Source: Aquificota bacterium (GTDB taxonomy: Bacteria > Aquificota > Aquificia > Aquificales > Aquificaceae). From it: 64,000 nucleotides of DNA. The notes under the pieces were generated by a model that was not told the origin of the DNA, made no database searches, and saw only the letters and a program-made list of their open reading frames with translations. Location: NCBI GenBank assembly GCA_018771605.1, contig CP076324.1, positions 62,001 to 126,000 on the forward strand. Reading direction: 5' to 3'. This document shows, in pieces, positions 23,511 through 31,944 of this stretch (the stretch's first letter is position 1; every line of letters begins with the position of its first letter). A program made the translations under genes and the position numbers.

Positions 23511-24618
23511 AAGCTACAGCCAACTGTACAAACTCTCTAAATATACCCTTAGAGTCATGAGGCCCTGGAGAAGCTTCTGGGTGGTACTGAACGCAAAAGA
23601 TAGGTAAATGCTTGTGCTTAAAGCCTTCAAGGGTGTTGTCCAATAGGTTTATATGGGTTATTTCCACTTCTTTTAAACTATCTGGGTCCACCGCAAAATT
23701 GTGGTTTTGGGCTGTTATTTCAATATGGCCATCCCTTAGGTCCTTTACTGGATGGTTTCCTCCACGATGGCCAAACTTTAACTTATAGGTCCTTCCACCG
23801 AGGGCAAGCCCTATTATTTGATGTCCCAAGCATATGCCCATTATGGGAAGCTTTTCCATATACCTCCTCACAAGCCTTATACCTTCTACTACCCTTTGTG
23901 GGTCTCCTGGCCCGTTGGAAAGGAAAAGGGCATCTGGCTTTATCTCTTCTATCCTTTCCTCCACATTGTAAGGCGGCACCACCACAACCTTTGCACCTTC
24001 TTGTGTCAATCTCCTTAGAATGTTTCTCTTTACACCATAATCTACCACCATAATAAGGGGCTTTTCATTATCCTTATATATGTAGCCTTTTATGAGGTCC
24101 CAGTCTCCTTCTTTCCAATAATAGACCTCCTTTGTTGCCACCTCTTCTACCAGGTTAAGCTCCGATATATCTGGAAGGGACCTGGCCTTTTCTACCAGCT
24201 TTACAGGATCGTCTTCTATTGTGGATATAACTCCCCTAAGGGCGCCCTTTTCCCTTATCCTTTTAACGAGGGCCCTTGTATCAATACCCCATATTCCCAC
24301 CACGCCGTTTTCTTTTAGATATTCATGCAAACCCTTTTTTGCCCTCCAATTGCTATATATGGGCGACAGCTCCTTTATTACAAAGCCATTCACTTGAACT
24401 TTCCCAGATTCTACATCCTCATAGTTTATTCCATAGTTTCCTATCTGGGTGTAGGTCATAACAAGTATCTGTCCTTTATAGGATGGGTCTGTTAGTATTT
24501 CTTGATAGCCTGTCATGGAGGTGTTAAACACCACCTCCCCTGAGGTTTCCCCTTCTGCACCAAAGGAGTAGCCTATAAAGTAGCTTCCATCTTCAAGGGC
24601 AAGTATGGCTCTTTTCAT
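23497..24618 (-). CDS. carA: Carbamoyl-phosphate synthase small (glutaminase) subunit
   Basis: Releases ammonia from glutamine for carbamoyl phosphate, feeding pyrimidine and arginine synthesis. 373 residues. N-terminal half begins ALEDGSYFIGYSFGAEGETSGEVVFNTSMTGYQEI in pattern; the class I amidotransferase domain (about 190-373) has the nucleophile in MGICLGHQ and the His/Glu pair in VQYHPEASPGP. carB is not in the window. tRNA-Ser lies 16 bp upstream on the same strand. Confidence 0.96.
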   Translation of the reverse strand: MKRAILALEDGSYFIGYSFGAEGETSGEVVFNTSMTGYQEILTDPSYKGQILVMTYTQIGNYGINYEDVESGKVQVNGFVIKELSPIYSNWRAKKGLHEYLKENGVVGIWGIDTRALVKRIREKGALRGVISTIEDDPVKLVEKARSLPDISELNLVEEVATKEVYYWKEGDWDLIKGYIYKDNEKPLIMVVDYGVKRNILRRLTQEGAKVVVVPPYNVEERIEEIKPDALFLSNGPGDPQRVVEGIRLVRRYMEKLPIMGICLGHQIIGLALGGRTYKLKFGHRGGNHPVKDLRDGHIEITAQNHNFAVDPDSLKEVEITHINLLDNTLEGFKHKHLPIFCVQYHPEASPGPHDSKGIFREFVQLAVAYAKP

Positions 24619-24634
24619 GACTTTTATTTTAATA

Positions 24635-24724
24635 CGGAGAGGGCGGGATTCGAACCCGCGGTAGGGCTGTTAACCCTACAACTCCTTAGCAGGGAGCCGC
24701 CTTCGGCCTCTCGGCCACCTCTCC
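24635..24724 (-). tRNA. tRNA-Ser (GCT anticodon)
   Basis: 90-nt class II cloverleaf: acceptor GGAGAGG/CCTCTCC, D-arm GGCCGAGAGGCCGAAGGC, anticodon loop CTGCTAA with GCT, long variable arm around TAGGGTTAACAGCCCTA, T-loop GTTCGAATC, discriminator G as in all Ser tRNAs. CCA not encoded. Confidence 0.96.
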
Positions 24725-24744
24725 TAAGGGCTTAATAAAATATA

Positions 24745-26757
24745 TCATAAATCTTTTTTGTAGGCTTGCCTTATTCTATAAAGGGCTATGGCCACCACAC
24801 AAGCCACCAAAGAAACGTAAAGCATGGCCATAAAGGCATTAATATAATCGTTAAATATAAGCCTTTGAGCTATTTCTGGTGTGGGTGCTATTGGTGGTAG
24901 CTTTCCTTTTTGAAGAGCTTCTTCCAACCACTTTGCATGGGACAAAAAGCCTATGGCCTTATCCGGGTGGAATATCTTTTCAAGTCCTGCCGTTCCCGTG
25001 TTGATTATCATAAATAGGGCAGGAAGGCCTGTAATCCATAGGTATTTTATCTTTCCATTGTTTGCAAGGTAGACGGTGGAGACTACAAGGGCTGTGGCAG
25101 CCAAAAGCTGGTTTGATATGCCAAAGAGGGGCCAAAGGGTCTTTATACCCCCATAAGGGTCAATCACACCCACATACAAAAAGTATCCCCAGGCCAACAC
25201 CGTTATTCCGCTGGTGAGTATGTTTATCCATAGGTTTTTGTAGTCCTTAAAGACTGGCCATATGTTGGAGAGGAGGTCCTGAAGGATATACCTTCCCACC
25301 CTTGTACCCGCATCTATGGTGGTTAGAATAAATACGGCTTCAAAGAGTATGGCAAAATGGTACCAAAAGGCAAGCAAGGCTCCACCTGTTATCTTGGAAA
25401 ATACAAGAGCCATACCTATGGCAAAGGCTGGAGCTCCACCAACCCTTGATAGAATGGTAGGCTCTTCTATCTTTTTGGCTATTTCCTGTAGGTATTCTGG
25501 AGTTATATAAAAGCCCCAGCTTGATATTTTACTGGTAGCCTCTTGCACCGTTTTTCCTATCTCCGATGCTGGACTGTTTATGGCAAAGTAAAGACCAGGC
25601 TCCATAGAGACGGCGGCAATAAGGGCCATTATGGCCACAAAGGATTCACCAAGCACGCCACCGTATCCCACAAGCCTTACATGGCTTTCTTTGTCAAGAA
25701 GCTTGGGAGAGGTGCCAGAGGATATAAGAGAATGAAAGCCAGATATGGCACCACAGGCTATGGTTATAAAGAGAAAGGGGAAAAGGTCGCCCTTCCAAAC
25801 GGGGCCCATGCCTGTAAAGGCATACTGAGTAAAAGCTGGCATCTTTATCTCTGGGTTTACTATAAGAACTCCCAAGGCCATAAGGGCTATGGTGCCAAGT
25901 TTTAAAAAGGTGCTAAGGTAATCTCTTGGCGCCAAAAGAAGCCAAACGGGCAAGACAGAGGCAAAAAATCCATACACCATAAGGGCTATGGCAAGAGCTG
26001 GTTCAGACAGGGTAAAGGCTTTTCCAAGGACTTGATGGTGTGCTATAAGCCTTCCAATGTATAGGCTTATCATAAGAGCTACAGCTCCAAAGACAGAGGC
26101 AGATACAACAGCTCCAGGCCTTATGTGCCACATATACACTCCCATAAGCATGGCTATGGGGATGGTCATAAACACGGAGAAGGTGGCCCAAGGGCTTTTA
26201 GCCAAAGCTTTTACAACCACAAGAGCAAGGACGGCAAGAAGTATTATTAATATGCTGTAGATTACCAAAAGGGTTATAAAGCCACCCACCTTGCCCAGCT
26301 CTTCCCTTGCTATCTGTCCCAAACTTTTGCCACCCTTACGCATAGATATGGTGAGGACTACCATATCTTGAACAGCTCCAGCCAAAAGCACACCCACAAG
26401 TATCCAAAGGGTTCCGGGTAGATAGCCCATCTGGGCAGCCAGCACGGGGCCCACCAAGGGGCCAGCTCCCGATATGGAGGCGAAATGATGACCAAAAACA
26501 ACCCACTTATTGGTAGGCACATAGTCAAGGCCGTTGTAAAACTTGTGGGCAGGTGTGGGATTGTTATCGTTTACTTCAAAGACCTTATAAGCTATAAAGT
26601 AGGAGTAATACCTGTAGCCTATAAAGTATATGCAAAAGGTGGCCAACAAAAGCCAGAAAGCTCCAACAGGCTCGCCCCTGGATAGGGCAAGCACACCAAA
26701 GGCGATGGCACCTACTATGGAAACTGAAAGGAGTATTAGCCTATCTTTCCAACTCAT
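24745..26757 (-). CDS. cstA: Carbon starvation protein A-family transporter
   Basis: 670 residues with about 16-18 membrane spans. Family signatures: YRYYSYFIAYKVFEVND near the N-terminus, FGHHFASISGAGPLVGPVLAAQMGYLPG (in the expected place, residues 90-115), and ACGAISGFHSLISSGTSPK. CstA relatives import peptides or pyruvate in E. coli; the substrate here is not known and an autotroph might use it for scavenging. The start overlaps the end of the upstream hydrolase by 4 bp, so they form one unit. Confidence 0.9.
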   Translation of the reverse strand: MSWKDRLILLSVSIVGAIAFGVLALSRGEPVGAFWLLLATFCIYFIGYRYYSYFIAYKVFEVNDNNPTPAHKFYNGLDYVPTNKWVVFGHHFASISGAGPLVGPVLAAQMGYLPGTLWILVGVLLAGAVQDMVVLTISMRKGGKSLGQIAREELGKVGGFITLLVIYSILIILLAVLALVVVKALAKSPWATFSVFMTIPIAMLMGVYMWHIRPGAVVSASVFGAVALMISLYIGRLIAHHQVLGKAFTLSEPALAIALMVYGFFASVLPVWLLLAPRDYLSTFLKLGTIALMALGVLIVNPEIKMPAFTQYAFTGMGPVWKGDLFPFLFITIACGAISGFHSLISSGTSPKLLDKESHVRLVGYGGVLGESFVAIMALIAAVSMEPGLYFAINSPASEIGKTVQEATSKISSWGFYITPEYLQEIAKKIEEPTILSRVGGAPAFAIGMALVFSKITGGALLAFWYHFAILFEAVFILTTIDAGTRVGRYILQDLLSNIWPVFKDYKNLWINILTSGITVLAWGYFLYVGVIDPYGGIKTLWPLFGISNQLLAATALVVSTVYLANNGKIKYLWITGLPALFMIINTGTAGLEKIFHPDKAIGFLSHAKWLEEALQKGKLPPIAPTPEIAQRLIFNDYINAFMAMLYVSLVACVVAIALYRIRQAYKKDL

Positions 26758-27455
26758 TTGAGGTGCTTATTGAAAAAGGCTATAGTCTTCTCCCATACAT
26801 CATTGGCATACTCTTCGTGGTATACCTCTGGCCTTGTGTCGTTGAAGAAGGCGTGGTCCACACCAGAGTATATGATAAACTGAGCTTGAACCTTATTTTT
26901 GTTGCACTCTTCTATGGCCTTTACCACTTCCGAAAGGGGTATAAAGGAGTCTTGTCCTGCATGGATTGCCAGCACTGGAGCCTTTATCTTTGAAAAGTCA
27001 ATGGGAACTATGCTGTAAAGGCCATAATAAGGCACCAAAGCCTTAAAGTCTTCTGAGAACTTGGCTCCAAAGTACCAAGTGCATGTCCCACCACAGCAAA
27101 AGCCGGTGGCACCAAGCATAAACTCTCCCACCCTTGGTACATAACCCATGTCTTGCTCTCTAAAGTATTCAATAGAGGCCTTAACCATGGCTTCCGCCTC
27201 TGAGAACCTATTTTGGAAAAGGTCTTGCATGAGCTTTCCTGCCTTGTCTGGGTCGCTGGCAGTCTGGCCTCTGTATAGGTCTATGCCAAAGGCATAAAAG
27301 CCTTCCTTGGCTAACCTGTCGCATACATCCTTTATGTGGTCCACAAGCCCCCACCACTCATGAAAGACTATGATCATAGGGCCTTTCATTTCTGGTTCTG
27401 CAAGGTAGCCAGACACTTCTATACCATCCTTTTTGAAGCTTATCATCTTCCCCAT
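26754..27455 (-). CDS. Dienelactone hydrolase family protein
   Basis: Alpha/beta hydrolase of 233 residues. Start chosen at 27455 (MGKMISFKKDG), which has AAGGAGG 5-6 nt upstream. The N-terminal FHEWWGL carries the glutamate that positions the nucleophile; the nucleophile elbow is GFCCGG (family GFCXGG, catalytic cysteine); the Asp and His of the triad are in AGQDSFIP and GVDHAFFN. Substrate unknown; many thermophile members act on small esters. Translationally coupled to cstA. Confidence 0.88.
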   Translation of the reverse strand: MGKMISFKKDGIEVSGYLAEPEMKGPMIIVFHEWWGLVDHIKDVCDRLAKEGFYAFGIDLYRGQTASDPDKAGKLMQDLFQNRFSEAEAMVKASIEYFREQDMGYVPRVGEFMLGATGFCCGGTCTWYFGAKFSEDFKALVPYYGLYSIVPIDFSKIKAPVLAIHAGQDSFIPLSEVVKAIEECNKNKVQAQFIIYSGVDHAFFNDTRPEVYHEEYANDVWEKTIAFFNKHLK

Positions 27456-27550
27456 ATTAAACCTCCTTAAGTTTTTAAGCAATATTATACCTAAGGTTTA
27501 TGCAAAGATTGTTCCTTTTCAAACCTATCTGGTGCTATAATTGTAAAACT

Positions 27551-28024
27551 ATGCAATTGCAAGAAAAATTAATAGTGGAAAGGGTAAAAGAGCTTGTGGA
27601 ACCAATAATAAAGAGTATGGGCTACAAGCTTTTTGATGTGGAATTTAAGCCAGAAAAGGGGTGGGTTTTGAGGATAATATTGGACAAGGAAGGTGGTATA
27701 ACCATAGGTGATTGTGAGGAGGTAAGCAAAAGGGTAAGCGCCCTCTTGGATGTGGAGGATATTATTCCCGTTTCTTACTTGCTTGAAGTCTCTTCTCCCG
27801 GACTTACCAGAGAGCTTACAAAGCCATCTCACTTTGAGTTTTTTGTAGGTAGGCTTGTAAGGCTTGTTTTGAGGGAGGCCATAGAAGGTAAAAGGGAGCT
27901 TAAAGGCTACATAGAAGGTATAAAAGAGAACATACTTCACATAAGAGAAAGAGAGACGGAAAAGGAATACCACATTCCTCTATCCTTAATAGCCAAGGCA
28001 AACTTGGAGCCAGAAAGATGGTAA
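27551..28024 (+). CDS. rimP: Ribosome maturation factor RimP
   Basis: Helps 30S assembly around S12. I set the start at ATG 27551 (MQLQEKLIVERVKELVEPIIKSMG), giving 157 residues as usual; the ATG at 27500 adds 17 untypical residues. Motifs: YKLFDVEFKPEKGWVLRIILDKEGGITIGDCEEVS (in spirit) and YLLEVSSPGLTREL. TATAAT at 27535-27540 lies 10 nt before this ATG and no ribosome site is seen, so the leader is very short. It overlaps nusA by 7 bp; rimP-nusA is a conserved pair. Confidence 0.93.
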   Translation: MQLQEKLIVERVKELVEPIIKSMGYKLFDVEFKPEKGWVLRIILDKEGGITIGDCEEVSKRVSALLDVEDIIPVSYLLEVSSPGLTRELTKPSHFEFFVGRLVRLVLREAIEGKRELKGYIEGIKENILHIRERETEKEYHIPLSLIAKANLEPERW

Positions 28025-29001
28025 AGAGCTTAAAAAAACTTATAGAACAGGTGGCAAAGGAGAAGAATCTACCAGAGTGGATAGTGGAAAGGTCTTTGAA
28101 AAACGCCATAGCCATTGCTATAAAGAAGGATAGGAAAATAAAGGAAGACCTTGAGGTCCATCTTGAGGAAGACCACATAAAGGTCTGTGTGCTACGGAAA
28201 AAGAACGGTGAGATAGAGAAGTCTCCTTTGGAGATATCAACGGAGGACCTAAACAGGATAGCGGTGTATGCGGCAAAGGAAGAGTTTTTAAAGGAATTGG
28301 AAAAGGCGGAGGAAGAGAGGGGTTATCTTGAGTATGTGGAAAAGGAAGGGAGTATAGTCTTTGGGATAGTTAGAAAGATAACAGAAGAGGGTGATGTGAT
28401 AGTGGACCTGGGGAAGGTGGTAGGCATATTGCCAAAAAGGGAACAGATAAAAAAGGAAGAATACAAGCCTGGCATGAGGCTAAAGGCTCTGCTACTTCAA
28501 GTTAAGATAAAAAGGGGAAAGTATGAAATAATCCTTTCAAGGACTCACCCTAAGTTTCTCAAAAAACTCATAGAACAAGAGGTGCCAGAGGTAAGCAGGG
28601 GAGAAATAGTTATAAAGGCGGTGGTAAGAGAGCCGGGTGAGAGGGCAAAGGTCTTGGTCCACTCTGAAGACCCTAAGATAGACCCCGTGGGTGTGATAGT
28701 TGGTGTAAAGGGTTCAAGGATAGCGCCCATATCGGAGGAGCTGTCTGGTGAAAAGATAGATGTTATAAGATGGACTCCCGACGAGGAAGAACTCATAAAA
28801 AGAAGCCTCTCTCCTGCTCCCGTATCAAAGATAAAGATTGATAGAAAGAATAAAAGGGCAGAAGTGGCAGTACCAAAGGATAAACTTTCCCTTGCCATAG
28901 GAAGGCATGGTGTTAATGTAAAGCTTGCCAACAAGCTTACAGGATGGTATATAGATGTAATGTCTGAGGAAGACTTTGAGGCACTACAAAGACTAAAATG
29001 A
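28018..29001 (+). CDS. nusA: Transcription termination/antitermination protein NusA
   Basis: Pausing and antitermination factor that rides on RNA polymerase. 327 residues: a polymerase-binding N-terminal domain (about 1-105), S1 domain (about 110-180, EGSIVFGIVRKITEEGDVIVDLG in pattern), then two KH domains with VGVIVGVKGSRI and LAIGRHGVNVKLA. The acidic repeats at the C-terminus of E. coli NusA (495 residues) are absent, as in many non-proteobacteria. It overlaps both neighbours by a few bases. Confidence 0.95.
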   Translation: MVKSLKKLIEQVAKEKNLPEWIVERSLKNAIAIAIKKDRKIKEDLEVHLEEDHIKVCVLRKKNGEIEKSPLEISTEDLNRIAVYAAKEEFLKELEKAEEERGYLEYVEKEGSIVFGIVRKITEEGDVIVDLGKVVGILPKREQIKKEEYKPGMRLKALLLQVKIKRGKYEIILSRTHPKFLKKLIEQEVPEVSRGEIVIKAVVREPGERAKVLVHSEDPKIDPVGVIVGVKGSRIAPISEELSGEKIDVIRWTPDEEELIKRSLSPAPVSKIKIDRKNKRAEVAVPKDKLSLAIGRHGVNVKLANKLTGWYIDVMSEEDFEALQRLK

Positions 29002-30248
29002 GGCTTTTACACGACGTTCATATAGAAAAGCTAATATACGGTGGGTATGGTCTTTCTCACGTAGAGGGTAAAAGCCTTATGGTGGATTATGCCCTTCCGG
29101 GTGAAAGGGTGGATGTGGAAATCCTTAAGGAGAAAAAGGATTACATGTTGGGAAGGGCCAAAAGGGTTTTGGTAGCCTCTCCAGAGAGGAGAGAGGCTCC
29201 ATGTAAATACTATGGTTTGTGTGGTGGATGCCAACTACAACATATGGACTACTTGGCCCAGGTAAGGGCAAAGGAGAATATGCTTTTGGAGACTATTGAA
29301 AGAATAGGAAAGATAAATATAGACAGCCTTGGGCCTTCCCTATACTCTGAAGAGTTCGGTTATAGGGTTAAGGCACAGCTTAAGGTAGAAAATAGCTCCG
29401 TAGGTTTTTATGAACGCCAAAGCCACAACCTTGTAGAAATAGACCAATGCCTTCTCTTACATCCTCTAATTAACGACCTTATACCTTCCCTTAAAGAGTT
29501 AGCAAGGAAGATGCAGGGGCTTAGGGAGATACATGTGGTATGCTCTCCTACGGAGGAAGAGTTGGTTCTTAAGTTAATATCGGAGGAAATCATACCAAAG
29601 GAAAAACTAAGAAAGCTCATGGAGAACATCCTTCCCAAAAAGGTGGTAGGCCTTGGGCTTTATAAGGATGGAAAAATCTATAGCCTTGGCAGGGATTTTA
29701 TCTTTGTAAAGGTTGGGCCTTACAGGTATAGGGTCAGTATGGACTCCTTTGTGCAGGTCAATTACAAGCTCTGGGAGAAGTTTATAGAATATGCTGTGCC
29801 TACGGATAGTTTTGACAGAGTTTTGGAGCTACACTGTGGGATAGGGTTTTTTAGCCTATTTTTGGCACAAAGGTCTAACTTTCTTATGGCATACGATAGC
29901 AACCCTTCCGCCATAAGGGATGCAGAGTATAATGCCAAGATAAACTCCATAAGCAATGCCACCTTTGGGCTTGAAAAGGGATTATCTGCCCTTAAGAGAC
30001 ACGCTGGAGATATTATAGACCTTATATTCCTTGACCCGCCCAGGGCAGGGCTTTCAGAGGGCGAAGCCCAGCTTATACTAAAGAACAAACCCAAAAGCTT
30101 GGTCTATGTCTCCTGCGAACCCACCACCCTTGCCAGGGACCTAAAAGTCCTGGTAAAGGGAGGCTACAAGATAACTAAACTTCATATGATAGATAACTTT
30201 CCAAACACATACCACATTGAGGCTATAGCCCATCTTATAATGGAGTGA
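28998..30248 (+). CDS. 23S rRNA / tRNA (uracil-5)-methyltransferase, TrmA/RlmD family
   Basis: 416 residues: TRAM-like N-terminal domain (GGYGLSHVEGKSLMV), an iron-sulfur motif CKYYGLCGGCQLQHM (C69-X5-C-X2-C spacing) with a later cysteine DQCLL, and a C-terminal SAM methyltransferase domain with LELHCGIGFFSL, FLDPPRAGLS and VSCEPTTLARD, where the cysteine is the catalytic nucleophile. It methylates U in rRNA (RlmD or RlmCD type). Overlaps nusA by 4 bp; the usual infB does not follow. The last 14 bp overlap the tnpB stop region. Confidence 0.9.
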   Translation: MRLLHDVHIEKLIYGGYGLSHVEGKSLMVDYALPGERVDVEILKEKKDYMLGRAKRVLVASPERREAPCKYYGLCGGCQLQHMDYLAQVRAKENMLLETIERIGKINIDSLGPSLYSEEFGYRVKAQLKVENSSVGFYERQSHNLVEIDQCLLLHPLINDLIPSLKELARKMQGLREIHVVCSPTEEELVLKLISEEIIPKEKLRKLMENILPKKVVGLGLYKDGKIYSLGRDFIFVKVGPYRYRVSMDSFVQVNYKLWEKFIEYAVPTDSFDRVLELHCGIGFFSLFLAQRSNFLMAYDSNPSAIRDAEYNAKINSISNATFGLEKGLSALKRHAGDIIDLIFLDPPRAGLSEGEAQLILKNKPKSLVYVSCEPTTLARDLKVLVKGGYKITKLHMIDNFPNTYHIEAIAHLIME

Positions 30249-31743
30249 TAAATTTCAGGGTATTCCGAAAATAGCCTGTGTTTTCACACAGACCACCGCC
30301 CCCGCCCCCTGCAGTAGGAGCTCGTGCCCTTTTCGGGTCTCCCCACAAGCCCCGAAAGAGAATATCTTTCAGGACAGAGAGGTCCCTTAGGACCTTCTCA
30401 GGAGAGAGTGCCGTTAGCACCACTACCTTGAGAACTCGCCATGGATTAAATCGGGTATCTAAGCTTGTTCCTTCCAGTGGCTTAGATATCCTCCATGGCT
30501 CACTCCCAAGGCTTTTTATTAAATTCTCTATCTCCTTTATGTGTTTAGCTTTCAAATAGGCATTCTTTACCTTCTCTTTCACATACTCTTTTAACTCTTT
30601 CAACTCTTTTATGCTTAGCCTTTTTATAAGCTCCATATAATTCTTTGGCACCTTTTCTTTTAGTCCCAATCCTCTCCTTGCTATCACATAGGCAGAAGCT
30701 ACATCCTTGCTTACCATGTATTGTGGTGCATACTTTAACATACCTATGATAGATGTGTAAGCTGGATTTACTTCTATCACTTCTATGCCATTCCTTTTGG
30801 CAAGTAGTTTTATCCTTTCTAACAATTTCCTATAAGCAAAGCTGTGTTGTATTCTCCTTACCTTTCTCCCAGAGTAGTCCCCTCCTTTGTTTTTCTTCAT
30901 CTTTAACTTCTCTACCGCTATAGCCTTTCCTTTCTCTTTGGCTAAGCTTATAACTTTATGAGCGTATATCCATGTGTAGTAGTCTCTCTTATTGCTATTG
31001 CCACTTCCCAATTCTGGCATAGGTATTTCACCATAAGAAATAAGTCCGCCACGTTCATCCGTTTCTGTCCAAGCTATGTGGTTTGGATAGGCGTTTAGGT
31101 CTATGCCTATTACTCCATAAGCTTTGGTTATCTCTATCTGTGGATATTCTTCCTCTATGGTGAAGTAAGCATACACATTGCCATCTCTTAGCTTTAGCTC
31201 TACCGTATATGCTCTTCCAGAAAAGGCTATCTCTTTAATCTTCTCTATCCTATCCCCCGCACTTATCAAGGCATAAACATATTGCCTTTCTCCTGTGTTT
31301 ATTCTAAGATAGGTCCTATCCTCTTTTACTTCTATCCTTGTGTTTTGGTTTCCTTTTGAGTGTTTTTGTCCTATGGAGTATAGATTGCCTTTTCTCCTCT
31401 CTTGGAATTGAATTTTTAATCCTTGATAGTCTTTTCCGTTTATATGTCTTTTTTGCAATTTTCTAAAATTATCTCTTCCGCCAAATATAACCTTTTTTAA
31501 GCTTTCTCCTTTCTCTTTTCTTACTTTCATCAAGGCTTGTGCTTTAACAATGGCTGAGTGTGAATATCTTGCGTTTAGTCCAAACACATTTTGAATTAAC
31601 TTTCTTAAAGTGTTGATATCCATGCTTTCTAAAAGTCTTTTGTAGGCATATCTCATAGCAGAAGACCATATTCTCATTAGGTTTAAGACCTTCTCTTTGT
31701 CTTGATAGTTTGAGAATAAAAGCTTAGTGCTTATGGTTATCAT
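30235..31743 (-). mobile_element. TnpB-type IS200/IS605 nuclease gene (no tnpA, zinc finger missing)
   Basis: 502 residues. RuvC-like nuclease residues are visible: D215 (GVIGIDLN), E278 (AVEKLKM) and D347 (SKDVASAYVIARRGLG). Between the last two, the NPAYTSIIGMLKYAPQY segment replaces the CXXC...CXXC zinc ribbon of classic TnpB, placing it with the 'TnpB-related' group. TnpB proteins are RNA-guided DNA nucleases. The last ~75 residues have an odd composition (PTAGGGGGGLCENTGYF) and overlie hairpin-forming DNA, as expected where a guide-RNA gene overlaps the 3' end. No TnpA in the window. It sits at the very end of the methyltransferase gene; element ends were not fixed. Confidence 0.85.
30270..30480 (-). 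ncRNA. Candidate omega-RNA-like scaffold overlapping the tnpB 3' end
   Basis: Read on the minus strand, this stretch carries several hairpins: GGTCC-TAAG-GGACC, a G/C-rich run, and at 30291-30276 CTGTGT-GAAA-ACACAG with a GNRA loop. In TnpB systems the guide RNA is made from the 3' part of tnpB through the element's right end, followed by a short guide from the flank. Position and folding fit; no expression or covariation evidence. Confidence 0.4.
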
Positions 31744-31944
31744 CTCTTTGTTATTTTAACATAACCGGTAGGTTAAGTGGATTTTTGGAACAGCCTTGAT
31801 AAATTTTGACGGATTAACCCATACTAAGGAACGTATGCATATACGGCTTAGTCCTATTGGGTGATGGGTGTCTTGCCAATTGACTGTGTATGGTAATAAA
31901 CTTTAAAGTTCCACGGTCCGACAAAATAAATAGAGGAGGCAAAC
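31744..31944 (+). promoter_or_regulatory. nrdAB leader region with a strong stem-loop
   Basis: 201 bp between the tnpB and nrdA starts. At 31823-31852 ACTAAG pairs with CTTAGT, and inside it CGTAT pairs with ATACG around a GCAT loop; CCCAT (31818-31822) can close the whole with ATGGG (31864-31868) or pair CCCA with TGGG at 31858-31861. A GAGGAGG ribosome site precedes the nrdA ATG. It could be an RNA switch or an element end; no known riboswitch class or clear NrdR box pair was recognised. Confidence 0.5.

Noticed and set aside
30235-31743. A complete IS200/IS605 element with tnpA
   Set aside because: No HUH-type TnpA frame occurs next to tnpB; element ends could not be set.
31744-31944. NrdR boxes upstream of nrdAB
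   Set aside because: No pair of ACAC-N-TATAT-type boxes with proper spacing was recognised.
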